The notes under the pieces: model-generated | What the model was told of the DNA's origin: nothing | Seen by the model: only the letters and a program-made list of their open reading frames with translations | Database searches by the model: none | From: Pseudomonas sp. GM41(2012) | GTDB taxonomy: Bacteria > Pseudomonadota > Gammaproteobacteria > Pseudomonadales > Pseudomonadaceae | Assembly (NCBI RefSeq): GCF_000282315.2 | Contig: NZ_AKJN02000006.1 | Span: forward strand, 620,001 to 684,000 | Reading direction: 5' to 3' | DNA: 64,000 nt | Part shown: piece after piece, positions 1 through 8,746 of the stretch | Position numbering within the stretch: the stretch's first letter is position 1 | Layout: each line of letters starts with the position of its first letter | Program-made: the position numbers and the translations under genes

Positions 1-1479
1 CTGTTCGAGCCATTGGCCGAACAAATTCAGTTCACTGTCGGTGGCGGCTTTGCCTGTGCTGTTACCTGGGCGCTTGGTCAAGTCTTTGACTTTGGCGCCG
101 ACCTTTTTCCAGTCGTTCTTGACGGTGGCTTGAAGTCTTGGAAGCGAATACATGCTCAGGTAAGTCAACGGTTTCTTGAGGTCATCCAGCATGCTCATTT
201 CATGAAGCGGAAAACCATCCTTGACCAGCCGATCCATCGGCTTGGCCTGGAACTGCTCGGGCTCCCACAACAGATGCCGACGAACAGGTGCGGTTTCCAT
301 GTTTTTCTCGGCCTGCAGTCGTAACTTTTCTTTATCTGCCTGCAGGCGATCCCATTCGGCGCGCTCGAGGGAAACTAGGTTGGCCGGCGCTTTGGCCTGC
401 CGGCCGCTTGCTTCGATCCAGCCTTTATATTTTTTGCTAAGGCGTTCGTTGACCTCTGTCTGCTTTTTCTCAAGCGCCAGGTATTGTTTGAACAGGTCTA
501 CGCCGCCTTCGACCGAAGCACCGTTCGCGGGAATCAGGGCGAATTCGGGTAAGGCAATTCCGTATTGAGCAACACTGGTAATGGACTCAAGGTAAGCAAC
601 ATAGATCGCTTTTCTTTTTAAACGCTGTGCTTCCTGATCGCGCACGTACGTACAAAGAGGGAGTTGGTTATTCGCCCCGCAAGTCGCGACCTCGTCTAGT
701 CGCTTTTTGTCTTGAGCCAGCAGCGGCGCGAGTTCAGCCGAGCCTAATGTGGCCAGGTCTTTTTCTTTAAGTAAGGTTTCTCGAGCTTTGAGGTATTTCT
801 GAACGCCCTCGCGCGCTGCAATGGATTCAGGGGAGTACAGACCTCCACTTTCGTAGGCGTAACCCTTTTCTTTAGCAGCGACGATGGCCGTGCGCTTCAA
901 CTTTTGCCATTCAGCATGAACGCCGTGCACCCGCGTTGCGTCTTGTTGCGCTGCCATCCACTCGGACTTTTTGATGTCATCTTGTTCAAGTCGGGATAGA
1001 GGCGTCGAGGGCGCCGGAGCCGGTGGCGCTGCAGCCTTTCTCTGTTGCTGCGCCTCCAGCAACGTGGCATCCAGGTCACTGATGCTTGGGTATTGCGCTT
1101 CAATCTCGAGCATTCGCGCTTGCTCTTCGCCCGCGAGAAAGTTGCCCAATTTGGGTTCGAGGAAGTATTCAAGCAACCCTGTGCTGTAGAGGCCTTTTTT
1201 GCGCTCTTCGGCAGACTTGCTTGAACTTACTTTTTGGTCCAGGTCATTGGCCGCTTCTTTAAGCGCCGAAGTCGTGCGTTCCGGCAGTAGCCAGAACGAT
1301 TCATTTTCGGTGTCATAAATCGCGCTGCCGTAGGTTGTTGAACACGGCGTTTTTACTTTGTCATGAGAGCCGGGCGTTTCATCAGGTGCATCGGGCTGCT
1401 CACCGAGATCCCGTGGCGGCTTCGCGCAGGTTTCTTCGGCTGTTGGTGCAGTAGGTACAGCACTGGTATTGGATTCCAT
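1..1479 (-). CDS. Putative type VI secretion cargo effector, 3' end outside window
   Basis: The frame is open from an ATG at 1477-1479 to the window edge, giving 493 residues with no stop, so the C-terminus and any toxic domain are not visible. It starts MESNTSAVPTAPTAEE and has an acidic, proline-rich first 45 residues. Long charged, probably helical stretches rich in Lys, Glu and Gln follow; a proline/alanine linker (AAPPAPAPSTP) lies near residue 150. No signal peptide or catalytic motif is visible. It follows the DUF4123 gene by 36 bp on the same strand, and that gene overlaps vgrG. In known type VI loci the gene after a DUF4123 (TEC/Tap) adaptor usually encodes the effector that the adaptor loads on VgrG. 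The effector role is inferred from position only; I do not recognise the sequence family. Confidence 0.6.
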   Translation of the reverse strand, partial: MESNTSAVPTAPTAEETCAKPPRDLGEQPDAPDETPGSHDKVKTPCSTTYGSAIYDTENESFWLLPERTTSALKEAANDLDQKVSSSKSAEERKKGLYSTGLLEYFLEPKLGNFLAGEEQARMLEIEAQYPSISDLDATLLEAQQQRKAAAPPAPAPSTPLSRLEQDDIKKSEWMAAQQDATRVHGVHAEWQKLKRTAIVAAKEKGYAYESGGLYSPESIAAREGVQKYLKARETLLKEKDLATLGSAELAPLLAQDKKRLDEVATCGANNQLPLCTYVRDQEAQRLKRKAIYVAYLESITSVAQYGIALPEFALIPANGASVEGGVDLFKQYLALEKKQTEVNERLSKKYKGWIEASGRQAKAPANLVSLERAEWDRLQADKEKLRLQAEKNMETAPVRRHLLWEPEQFQAKPMDRLVKDGFPLHEMSMLDDLKKPLTYLSMYSLPRLQATVKNDWKKVGAKVKDLTKRPGNSTGKAATDSELNLFGQWLEQ

Positions 1480-1515
1480 AAATGCTTCCATTCATTCGTT
1501 ACGCGGACGGGTTCA

Positions 1516-2379
1516 TCAGGCGGCGCTGGTAGCGAGTTGCTTCAGCTGTTCAACCTTGATGAACGACTCTTCCCTGGATTGCAGGATGGCCATGGCCTGG
1601 GGCTGTGTTTCGAGCCGCGGGCCATTGGCGATGTTGGCCAGTTTGAGCAAATGCCGGCCTTCGTAGATGTTGTGATTGACCAGCACATCAAGGTTTTCCG
1701 CGACGTTGGGCAGCTCTTCGTCAGTCGGCTCGCCAAATGCGGCGTATTGCTCATCGACCCAGTAGACCCAGCCCAATCGCTCTTGAACCTTTGGTGCATC
1801 GTCCGGGATGTTGAACGCTGAGGCGTCGCCCAGCCAGTCGAGTTCCGAGACCGGGCGCCAGCTCAACCAATTACCGTTGCCAGCACCGAAATGAGTCGGC
1901 GCAGGGGTGTAGACGAGATGCCACGGACCGAAGAGCTGGTGCGAGGTTTCGCCAGCGGTATAGGCCAGTGCGGCCCACAGGCTTGGCTTGTGATAGCTCA
2001 GCAGGCTTTGTCCGCCGGAGCCGTCATTGGCGCGTAACAGCCAGCGCGCATGGGCTAGTGCTTTGGCTGGGTCGTCAGTGGTCAGGGCGATGCCGGAAAA
2101 ATTTTCCTCACAAAGCTTTGCGGCTTCGGCGGCCAGGCGACTGCCCCATGGTGCGTTGAGCCACAAGGGGCCGTCAGCGGCGATCTCGGCGAAATCGGTG
2201 CCGATGAACAAGCCTTGGGAGTTCATCGGTTCGCCGACGCGGTAGAGGCGGCTCATGGCCTCAGGCTGGCGGGTGCGGTCGATGATGAAGCACAGTGTCT
2301 GGCTCGACGGTTCTCTCGGCAGTTGCTCGAACGAATGGCGGGGTTCGGCGAGGAGGGCGTTCAACGCTTTTACATGCAT
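1516..2379 (-). CDS. DUF4123 domain protein, type VI effector adaptor (TEC/Tap type)
   Basis: A soluble protein of 287 residues matching the DUF4123 family, whose members act as chaperones that couple an effector to the tip of a cognate VgrG spike. Family-like features are the N-terminal FIIDRTRQPE segment, a central LSWRPVSELDWLGD region and a charged C-terminus. The start is taken as the ATG at 2377-2379, because AAGGA lies 7 bases upstream inside the end of vgrG; a TTG two codons earlier is the alternative. The start overlaps the vgrG stop by 10 bp, which suggests translational coupling. The downstream large gene is its likely client. Confidence 0.85.
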   Translation of the reverse strand: MHVKALNALLAEPRHSFEQLPREPSSQTLCFIIDRTRQPEAMSRLYRVGEPMNSQGLFIGTDFAEIAADGPLWLNAPWGSRLAAEAAKLCEENFSGIALTTDDPAKALAHARWLLRANDGSGGQSLLSYHKPSLWAALAYTAGETSHQLFGPWHLVYTPAPTHFGAGNGNWLSWRPVSELDWLGDASAFNIPDDAPKVQERLGWVYWVDEQYAAFGEPTDEELPNVAENLDVLVNHNIYEGRHLLKLANIANGPRLETQPQAMAILQSREESFIKVEQLKQLATSAA

Positions 2380-4424
2380 GTGCAATCCTTACGGCTGCAG
2401 GCGCCGTTGCTTTGTTTGCCGCACAACGGCGTGATGCCGGACTCGTTCAGGCGTTTTGGCAGCGGTATCGGGACTTTGCCGGCCTTATCCGCATCCGCGA
2501 CCTTCATCGGCCCCGGCAACAACGGCGCAGCAGGCGTCCCCGAGCCCGGCCCACCGCCCGAGTTAACCTTGACCTGCGCACCACTAATCGTTACGCCCCC
2601 GGCATCCACCTTCACAAAGCTCCCGCCAGCCTTGGCCGTGAGCTCCATGCCGCCCTCAACCACAACTTTTTCCCCTGCGTTGTAGTGAATCTCCTGCCCA
2701 GCCTCGACAAACTGCGCGGTCCCAACCTTTACATGCTGAGTCACGCCAACGGTGAGGTGATCATCCGCCCGGGTTTCAGTCTTGCGGTCGAGGTGGGTGA
2801 TGCGATGTTCTTCAACCTTGAATTCGCTTAAAACATTGGCCTCAACGGTGTCGTGTCGCTCGTTGCCGACGCGAATCTTCTGGTCATGCTCAATGTTTTC
2901 ATCCCAATCGCGCTGGGCGTGCAGGTAGATCTGTTCTGCGCCTTTCTTGTCTTCAATCCGAAACTCGTTGTAACCGTTGCCGCCCGGTGAGCTCAGGGTT
3001 TTGAAGGTGCTGCGGGTCTTGTTCGCCGGCAGGTCGTAGGGGACGACGTTTTCCTTGTGGTACAGGCAGCCGGTGATCAGTGGCTGGTCGGGGTCGCCTT
3101 CCATAAACGACACCAGCACTTCCATGCCGATGCGCGGGATGGCGATGCCGCCGTAGGCACTGCCGGCCCAGCCGGTGGCGACGCGCAGCCAGCAACTGGT
3201 CTTGTCGTCGGCCTGGCCTTCGCGGTCCCAGTGGAACTGGACTTTGACGCGACCGTATTCGTCGCAATGGATTTCTTCACCCGCAGGGCCGGTGACGATG
3301 GCGGTCTGGCTGCCGAGGACTTTGGGTTTCGGGTGTTCGAGGGCAGGGCGGAAGTGCGCGTCCCACGGGGTGGCGAGGAAGCGGTTGCGGTAGCCCTGGT
3401 GGAAATCGTCTTTGTTCTGGGTGACGTCGCTGGTGACGTTTGCGCCGAGCACTTGCGGCTGTTTGCCTTCGTGTTGCACTTCCAGCAGCAGCCAGAGGTC
3501 GTTCCACTCGGCGCGCGGGTGCTCGCTCAGGGCCATGAAGTGGCCGCTGACGAGGGTGGGCTCGTCGCCTTTGCCTTCGGCCAGTTTGTAGTCGCTGCGA
3601 TGGCGTTCCAGGGCGCGGGTTGCCAGTTGCTTGCCGCGCTCGCGGTCGGTGAAGCGGCCGGGGTAGTCGTAGTCTTCCAGGTCCGGGGCGAATGTGCTTT
3701 TGGCGGAGCCCTCCGGCAGGATGCGCGGTTTCTCGAAGTCGTAATCGCGACGGCTGACGCGGGTGGTGCGGGTTTCCAGGCGCAGGTTGAAGCGCTTGAT
3801 CACCGGTTTCTCGGCGGCCATGCCGGAATCTTGCTGATAGCTCACGGGCGCGAGTTTGCGGAACACCGTCTGGTCATCGCCGAACACCAGTTTGTGGCCG
3901 CTGGCACTGTGCTGGAAGTGGAAGTGAATGCCTTCTTCTTCGCACAGGCGCTGGATGAAATGCAGGTCGGATTCGTCGTACTGCACGCAGTAATCGCGTT
4001 CCGGGTAGATCGCGCCGAGCTGGAAGCTGTAGGCATCAGCAAGGATGCCGCGCGCTTCGAGGACCTGAGCGATGATCTTCGGCACACTTAAATGCTGGAA
4101 TATCTGCTGGTCATGGTTGTGGCGCAGGTAGGCGAGTTGCGGCACCAGGCTGATGCTGTAGCGGGTCAGGCTTTTGCCGGAATCGCCTTGCTCGATGCGA
4201 TACACCAAGCCGTGGATGATGCCTTTGCCGGTGGCGCCGAAGGTCAGGCAGCCGGGCTTGTGCAGCAACTCTTCGAGTTTCAGGTCGGGGCGCGCGCTGA
4301 CCAGTTCGATGTCGAAGCAGAACGGCTGGTTGAGGGTTTCGCGACCGACGAAGCTGAGTACCTGAAGGTCAACGGAAACGCCTTCCAGCGTCAGGGAAAT
4401 ATGGGTTGCGTTCGCGTCCAGCAT
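2370..4424 (-). CDS. vgrG: VgrG type VI secretion spike protein
   Basis: A protein of 684 residues with the phage gp27/gp5-like VgrG plan. The N-terminal Rhs/VgrG domain (about residues 1-390) includes a gp27-like part with QYDESDLHFIQRLCEEEG. Next come the OB-fold (VTGPAGEEIHCDEYGRVKV) and the WLRVATGWAG segment, then a beta-helix needle rich in DRKTETRADDHLTVG-type repeats. It forms the trimeric tip that punctures the target cell. The last 35 residues are unusual: a proline/glycine linker leads to five cysteines in CGKQSNGACSRKDCTCM. Such a tail may be the adaptor or cargo docking point (inference). First gene of a three-gene unit with the DUF4123 adaptor and the putative effector. No tssA-M or hcp gene is in the window, so this looks like an orphan vgrG island. 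Confidence 0.95.
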   Translation of the reverse strand: MLDANATHISLTLEGVSVDLQVLSFVGRETLNQPFCFDIELVSARPDLKLEELLHKPGCLTFGATGKGIIHGLVYRIEQGDSGKSLTRYSISLVPQLAYLRHNHDQQIFQHLSVPKIIAQVLEARGILADAYSFQLGAIYPERDYCVQYDESDLHFIQRLCEEEGIHFHFQHSASGHKLVFGDDQTVFRKLAPVSYQQDSGMAAEKPVIKRFNLRLETRTTRVSRRDYDFEKPRILPEGSAKSTFAPDLEDYDYPGRFTDRERGKQLATRALERHRSDYKLAEGKGDEPTLVSGHFMALSEHPRAEWNDLWLLLEVQHEGKQPQVLGANVTSDVTQNKDDFHQGYRNRFLATPWDAHFRPALEHPKPKVLGSQTAIVTGPAGEEIHCDEYGRVKVQFHWDREGQADDKTSCWLRVATGWAGSAYGGIAIPRIGMEVLVSFMEGDPDQPLITGCLYHKENVVPYDLPANKTRSTFKTLSSPGGNGYNEFRIEDKKGAEQIYLHAQRDWDENIEHDQKIRVGNERHDTVEANVLSEFKVEEHRITHLDRKTETRADDHLTVGVTQHVKVGTAQFVEAGQEIHYNAGEKVVVEGGMELTAKAGGSFVKVDAGGVTISGAQVKVNSGGGPGSGTPAAPLLPGPMKVADADKAGKVPIPLPKRLNESGITPLCGKQSNGACSRKDCTCM

Positions 4425-4666
4425 GCCTTTAATTCCGTCCTTTGAATAAGCTGGGGCGGATGGTGCAGGATTAAAGCGCCTCGTTCAAGGAAACGAACCG
4501 TCATTTACCGACTAAAGTCGTCTGTAGCCCGTAACAGCCTTCTGCCATCATCGCCGCTCACTTCTTTGTGTCCACTTCATCCTGGCAAGTTACTTGTCCG
4601 GGGCGAAGGCTATTTCTTTGGCTTATTGCGCCTTGCGCAAACGCTGCACTGTTGGAGCTTTTTTTC

Positions 4667-5968
4667 ATGCGTCCCCCCTTTACTCTCATCACCGCGCGCC
4701 AGTCACTCGGCTTCGGCGCTTTAGTCCTGTGCGCCGGTTTTACCGAGTCGGCTTTCGCGAGCGGTTTTATCGACGACACCACGGCGAAACTCGAGTCGCG
4801 CACGGTGTATTTCAATCGCGACTTCCGGGATGGGCACACGTCCACCGAGCAGGGCGCTTCGAAGCGTGAAGAGTCGGCCCAAGGTTTTATTCTCAACCTG
4901 CAATCGGGTTACACCGAAGGCACCGTCGGTTTCGGGATCGACGCCTTGGGCATGTTGGGGCTCAAGCTCGACTCCAGCGCCGACAGCAGCAACAGCGGTT
5001 TGCTGCCGTCCACGGGGCAAGATCCGCGCGGGTCGAAAGACGAATACACGAAACTGGGGCTGACCGCCAAAGTGCGCGTCTCGCAAAGTGTGTTGAAGTA
5101 CGGCGCGCTGCTGCCTGACGTGCCGTTGCTCAAGTACAACGACGGTCGTTTGCTACCGACCATGTTCAACGGCGCAATGCTCACGTCCAAAGAGCTCAAG
5201 GACCTGACCTTTATGGCGGCGCGGCTGGACAAGTACACCGCCCGGGATTCCACCGATTCCCAGGACATCCGCGTGCACTGCAAGAACAAGCGCTATGCCT
5301 GCAACGTCACCGCCGATCATTTCGACATGTACGGCTTCGACTACAAGATCAACGAGCGCCTGACCGGCCAATATCACTACGCCGAGCTGGAAGACATCTA
5401 CCGTCAGCACTTCGTAGGTTTGCTGGCCAACCAGCCGTTGGGCGAGGGCGTGCTCAAGGCTGACCTTCGACTGCTCAAAAGTGCCGACAGCGGTGCCGCT
5501 CGTGCAGGTTCCATCGACAACCGTGCCCTGAGTGGCATGCTCGCTTACGCCATCAGCGGCCACACCTTCAGCGCCGGTTGGCAGCGCATGAACGGCGACA
5601 ATTCGATGCCGTATCTGGATGGGACCAATCCGTACCTGGTCAACTATGTACAGGTCAACGACTTCGCCGCTGCGCAGGAGCGCTCGTGGCAGCTGCGTTA
5701 TGACTATGACTTCAAAGCGATTGGCATCAATGGCCTGAGCTTCCTGACCCGTTACGTCAACGGTGACCATATCAAAGTGCTGGGCAGTGATCAGGAAGGG
5801 AGGGAGTGGGAGCGCGACAGCGAACTCAAGTACGTGGTGCAGAGCGGGACGTTCAAAGATGTCAGCCTGCGGTTGCGCAATGCGACGTACCGGACGAACT
5901 ACGAGAAGTTCGCCCGCGATGTCGATGAGACCCGGTTGATTGTAAGTTACAACTTTTCGGTGTTATGA
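4667..5968 (+). CDS. OprD-family outer membrane porin
   Basis: Encodes 433 residues. The start chosen is the ATG at 4667-4669, with GGAG at 4654 upstream; this gives a clean signal peptide (RQSLGFGALVLCAGFTESAFA) before the mature start GFIDDTTAKLESRTVYFNRDF. That region, the repeated amphipathic beta strands, and the final strand ending in VSYNFSVL are typical of OprD/OccD-OccK porins, which admit small solutes such as amino acids, organic acids or sugars through the outer membrane. The substrate cannot be told from the sequence. It is divergent from vgrG and convergent with mtlZ, separated from mtlZ by a REP pair, so a link to polyol uptake is possible but only positional. Confidence 0.9.
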   Translation: MRPPFTLITARQSLGFGALVLCAGFTESAFASGFIDDTTAKLESRTVYFNRDFRDGHTSTEQGASKREESAQGFILNLQSGYTEGTVGFGIDALGMLGLKLDSSADSSNSGLLPSTGQDPRGSKDEYTKLGLTAKVRVSQSVLKYGALLPDVPLLKYNDGRLLPTMFNGAMLTSKELKDLTFMAARLDKYTARDSTDSQDIRVHCKNKRYACNVTADHFDMYGFDYKINERLTGQYHYAELEDIYRQHFVGLLANQPLGEGVLKADLRLLKSADSGAARAGSIDNRALSGMLAYAISGHTFSAGWQRMNGDNSMPYLDGTNPYLVNYVQVNDFAAAQERSWQLRYDYDFKAIGINGLSFLTRYVNGDHIKVLGSDQEGREWERDSELKYVVQSGTFKDVSLRLRNATYRTNYEKFARDVDETRLIVSYNFSVL

Positions 5969-5971
5969 CCG

Positions 5972-6056
5972 GTAGGAGCTGCCGCAGGCTGCGATCTTTT
6001 GATCTTGCTTTTAATGGCCAAAATCAAAAGATCGCAGCCTGCGGCAGCTCTTACAG
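5972..6056. repeat. REP pair (inverted, GGAGCTGCCGCAGGCTGCGATC type)
   Basis: Two copies of a REP-like unit face each other with about 20 bases between them. They lie between the 3' ends of the porin gene and mtlZ, where the pair could act as a bidirectional transcription end or mRNA stabiliser. The same unit recurs between mtlG and mtlK and near 57.45 kb. Confidence 0.85.
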
Positions 6057-6073
6057 GAGGTGTGCCAGATGTG

Positions 6074-7012
6074 TCAGGTGAGTTGCTGGCGATATGGCAA
6101 ATCAGGTCCGGTCTTGCTGCAGGTCAGCGCCGCAGCCTGCACTGCGAACTTGAGCATTGCATCAATCTGCTCACGAGTCAGCTGCTGCACACCCTCAACC
6201 GAATCCAGCTGCTGCTCGGTCAGCCAGGTAATCAACGCCGCCTGGAACGTATCGCCAGCGCCCACGGTGTCGGCAATTTTCACTGAACTCGCCGGTACCG
6301 ACCATGAGCCATGGGCACGACTGAACACCGTCGCCCCCTCGCCACCACGGGTCAGAAACACCAACTGACAGCGATGCTGCAGCCAGCCTTCAATTACCCG
6401 TTGCGGATCCTGCTCGGGGTACAACAGGCTCAAATCCTCATCGCTGACTTTGATCAGGTCGGCCAGCTCAACCAGGGTGGCAATACGCGAACGCCACAGG
6501 TCGATATTCGGCTCAGGATTGAGCCGCACGTTGGGATCAAGGCTGATCAAGCGTTTACCGCTTTCCCGTTGCACCAATGCCAACAGCGTGTCGGCAATCG
6601 GTTGCACCACCAGCGAAAACGAACCGATGTGCAAGCCGCGTACCTCAGGGCCCAGTTCCGGCAGATGCTCGGTTTTCAGCTGACGATCCGCGCAGCCTTC
6701 ACCCCGGAAGCTGTAATGCGGCGAACCATTGGCACCGACGGCCACCATTGCCAGGGTGGTAGGCGCAGCGAAATCCACCAGGTAATCCGGGCGCACGCCT
6801 TCATCCTGCAGGACCTGCTGCAAGCGTCGACCGAGATAGTCGGTGGACAGGCCGGCAAACAGCGCCGCGTCCACGCCCAAGCGACGCAAACCCACCGCGA
6901 CGTTGAACGGCGAGCCGCCGGCAATCGCCTTGAAATTCACTTTTGAAGCCAGGCCGCTGGCGTCGTCTTCACTGAAGAAATCGAACAGCGCTTCGCCACA
7001 CACCAAGTACAT
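6074..7012 (-). CDS. mtlZ: Fructokinase, PfkB/ribokinase family
   Basis: A protein of 312 residues that phosphorylates the fructose produced by mannitol dehydrogenase. PfkB features are the N-terminal GGSPFNVAVGLRRLG sugar-binding region and the C-terminal signature DTVGAGDTFQAAL, which holds the catalytic Asp and anion hole. Last gene of the mtl operon, starting 13 bp after mtlY. The symbol follows the P. fluorescens mtlEFGKDYZ operon, whose order and content match here. Confidence 0.93.
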   Translation of the reverse strand: MYLVCGEALFDFFSEDDASGLASKVNFKAIAGGSPFNVAVGLRRLGVDAALFAGLSTDYLGRRLQQVLQDEGVRPDYLVDFAAPTTLAMVAVGANGSPHYSFRGEGCADRQLKTEHLPELGPEVRGLHIGSFSLVVQPIADTLLALVQRESGKRLISLDPNVRLNPEPNIDLWRSRIATLVELADLIKVSDEDLSLLYPEQDPQRVIEGWLQHRCQLVFLTRGGEGATVFSRAHGSWSVPASSVKIADTVGAGDTFQAALITWLTEQQLDSVEGVQQLTREQIDAMLKFAVQAAALTCSKTGPDLPYRQQLT

Positions 7013-7025
7013 AGTTATTCACTCT

Positions 7026-8522
7026 TTAAAGGGTTGCGACATGCTGTTGATAGCGTTCGTAGGCTTGCTGACAGGCCGCCACATTGTCTGCGATCGGCAA
7101 GGTTTCGCTGGCTGGATCGAGCTTTACGCAGCGTTCGCATAGATCCTCCAGGCTGTCTTCATGCCCGTTTTCCCAGGACTTGCACCACGCTGCCTGAATC
7201 GCGGCGCCAAGGGCAGCGGCTTCGCTTTGTTCGGTGCAGATAACTGGGGTGTTCATGATGTCGGCGACGATCTGCCGCCACACCGGGCTTTTTGAGCCGC
7301 CGCCGATCAGGCAAATGCTGCGGCTTTGTAAGCCATTCTGGCGCAGCAGGTCCAGTCCATAACGCAAACCGAAGGTCGTGCCTTCGACCACCGCGCGGCA
7401 CAGGTTGGCCTGGGTCAGGTTGGTCATGGTCAAGCCCAGGAGGCTGCCGGTGGCATGGGGCAGGGCGGGGACGCGCTCGCCGTTGAGGAACGGCAGTATG
7501 CACACGCCTTCGGCACCGATGGGTGCTTGCGCGACGAGGTCGTTGAACTGTTCGATATCCAGCTCGAACAGCTCGCGAATCACCCCGGTCGCGTTGGTCA
7601 GGTTCATGGTACAGATCAGCGGCAGCCAGCCACCGCTGGAGGAGCAGAACGTTGCGACGCAAGCGTCCGGACTGACTTTCGGCTGGTCGGCATAAGCGTA
7701 CACCGTCCCCGATGAACCGAGGCTCATGGTGATTGCGCCGGGCTTGATATTGCCGGTGCCGATGGCGCCCATCATGTTGTCGCCACCGCCACTGGAGACC
7801 AGCGCCTGCGGGTTGATGCCCAGGTGTTCGGCGATGCTCGGCAGGATCGTGCCGACCGCTTGATGAGCGTCGATCAACTCCGGCAGCGCGGCTTGCAGTC
7901 GCCCGGTGGGATCGATGTCACGCAGCAGCTGCAAGTCCCATTGGCGGCTGCGCACGTTGAAATACCCGGTGCCCGAGGCGTCGCCGTACTCACTGCAACT
8001 GCGGCCGGTGAGCCAATAGTTGAGGTAGTCGTGGGGTAGCAGGATGCGCGCGATGCGAGCGAAAATCTGCGGATGTTGTTCTTTGGTCCAGAGCAGTTTG
8101 GAGACGGTATAGCCCGGCGCGATCACAACGCCGAGGCGTTCCAGCGAGCCTTTTTCGCCACCCAGATGGGCGAGCAGACGGTCGTTTTCCGGGGTGGATT
8201 CGGTGTCACACCAGAGTTTGGCCGGACGCAGCACCTGGCCCTGATCGTCGAGCAGCACCAGCCCGTGTTGCTGGCCGGAGACTCCGATGCCGAGGACCTG
8301 CTGACCGTCGACATTCGCCGCCAGCAATGCACGGCGGGTGGCAAGGGCGAAGGCTTCCAGCCATTGCGAGGTGTCTTGCTCGCGGCGGCCATTGGCGCCA
8401 CTGATCAACGTGTGGGAGGCGGCACCCTGGCCGAGCACCTGACCGCTGACGGCATCGAGGATGATGGCTTTGGTGCCTTGGGTGCCGCAGTCGATGCCGA
8501 GGAATAGTTGTTGGTTTGCCAT
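7026..8522 (-). CDS. mtlY: Xylulokinase, FGGY family
   Basis: A protein of 498 residues of the FGGY carbohydrate kinase family. Visible motifs are the N-terminal phosphate-binding GIDCGTQGTKAI, the substrate region SGQQHGLVLLD, and the C-terminal LIGGGSKSPVWRQIVAD. It phosphorylates D-xylulose, the product of D-arabitol oxidation by MtlD, and feeds the pentose phosphate pathway. The ATG at 8520-8522 is preceded by AGGA. Separated from mtlD by a 224-bp gap that holds a large inverted repeat. Confidence 0.93.
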   Translation of the reverse strand: MANQQLFLGIDCGTQGTKAIILDAVSGQVLGQGAASHTLISGANGRREQDTSQWLEAFALATRRALLAANVDGQQVLGIGVSGQQHGLVLLDDQGQVLRPAKLWCDTESTPENDRLLAHLGGEKGSLERLGVVIAPGYTVSKLLWTKEQHPQIFARIARILLPHDYLNYWLTGRSCSEYGDASGTGYFNVRSRQWDLQLLRDIDPTGRLQAALPELIDAHQAVGTILPSIAEHLGINPQALVSSGGGDNMMGAIGTGNIKPGAITMSLGSSGTVYAYADQPKVSPDACVATFCSSSGGWLPLICTMNLTNATGVIRELFELDIEQFNDLVAQAPIGAEGVCILPFLNGERVPALPHATGSLLGLTMTNLTQANLCRAVVEGTTFGLRYGLDLLRQNGLQSRSICLIGGGSKSPVWRQIVADIMNTPVICTEQSEAAALGAAIQAAWCKSWENGHEDSLEDLCERCVKLDPASETLPIADNVAACQQAYERYQQHVATL

Positions 8523-8556
8523 GGGCGGTCCTGCTGGTTTGTAACGTTAATCTGAA

Positions 8557-8726
8557 AACCACCCCTCACCCCAGCCCTCTCCCCAGAGGGGAGAGGGGGA
8601 AAGGGGGCCGATCTTTGTGCTTTTCAAGCCAGAGTTCGACTCGATTTTTCAGGTCGATGTAGCTCCAAGAGCAACTCGGTCAGTCCCCTCTACCCCCTGG
8701 GGAGAGGGTTAGGGTGAGGGGTGGTT
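8557..8726. repeat. Long inverted repeat (CCCTCACCC...GGGTGAGGG) inside the mtl operon
   Basis: Two arms of about 38 bases, one beginning ACCACCCCTCACCCCAGCC and the other ending in its near complement, flank about 95 bases of loop. The arms contain inner CTCTCCCC/GGGGAGAG palindromes. The element fills most of the mtlD-mtlY gap and has no coding capacity. The arm sequence resembles a dispersed intergenic repeat common in pseudomonads. Confidence 0.8.
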
Positions 8727-8746
8727 CTCTCTGACACTCAAGCCAC

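Noticed and set aside
3057..4091. 344-codon open frame antisense to vgrG
   Set aside because: Valine/alanine-rich shadow with no motif; vgrG is unambiguous.
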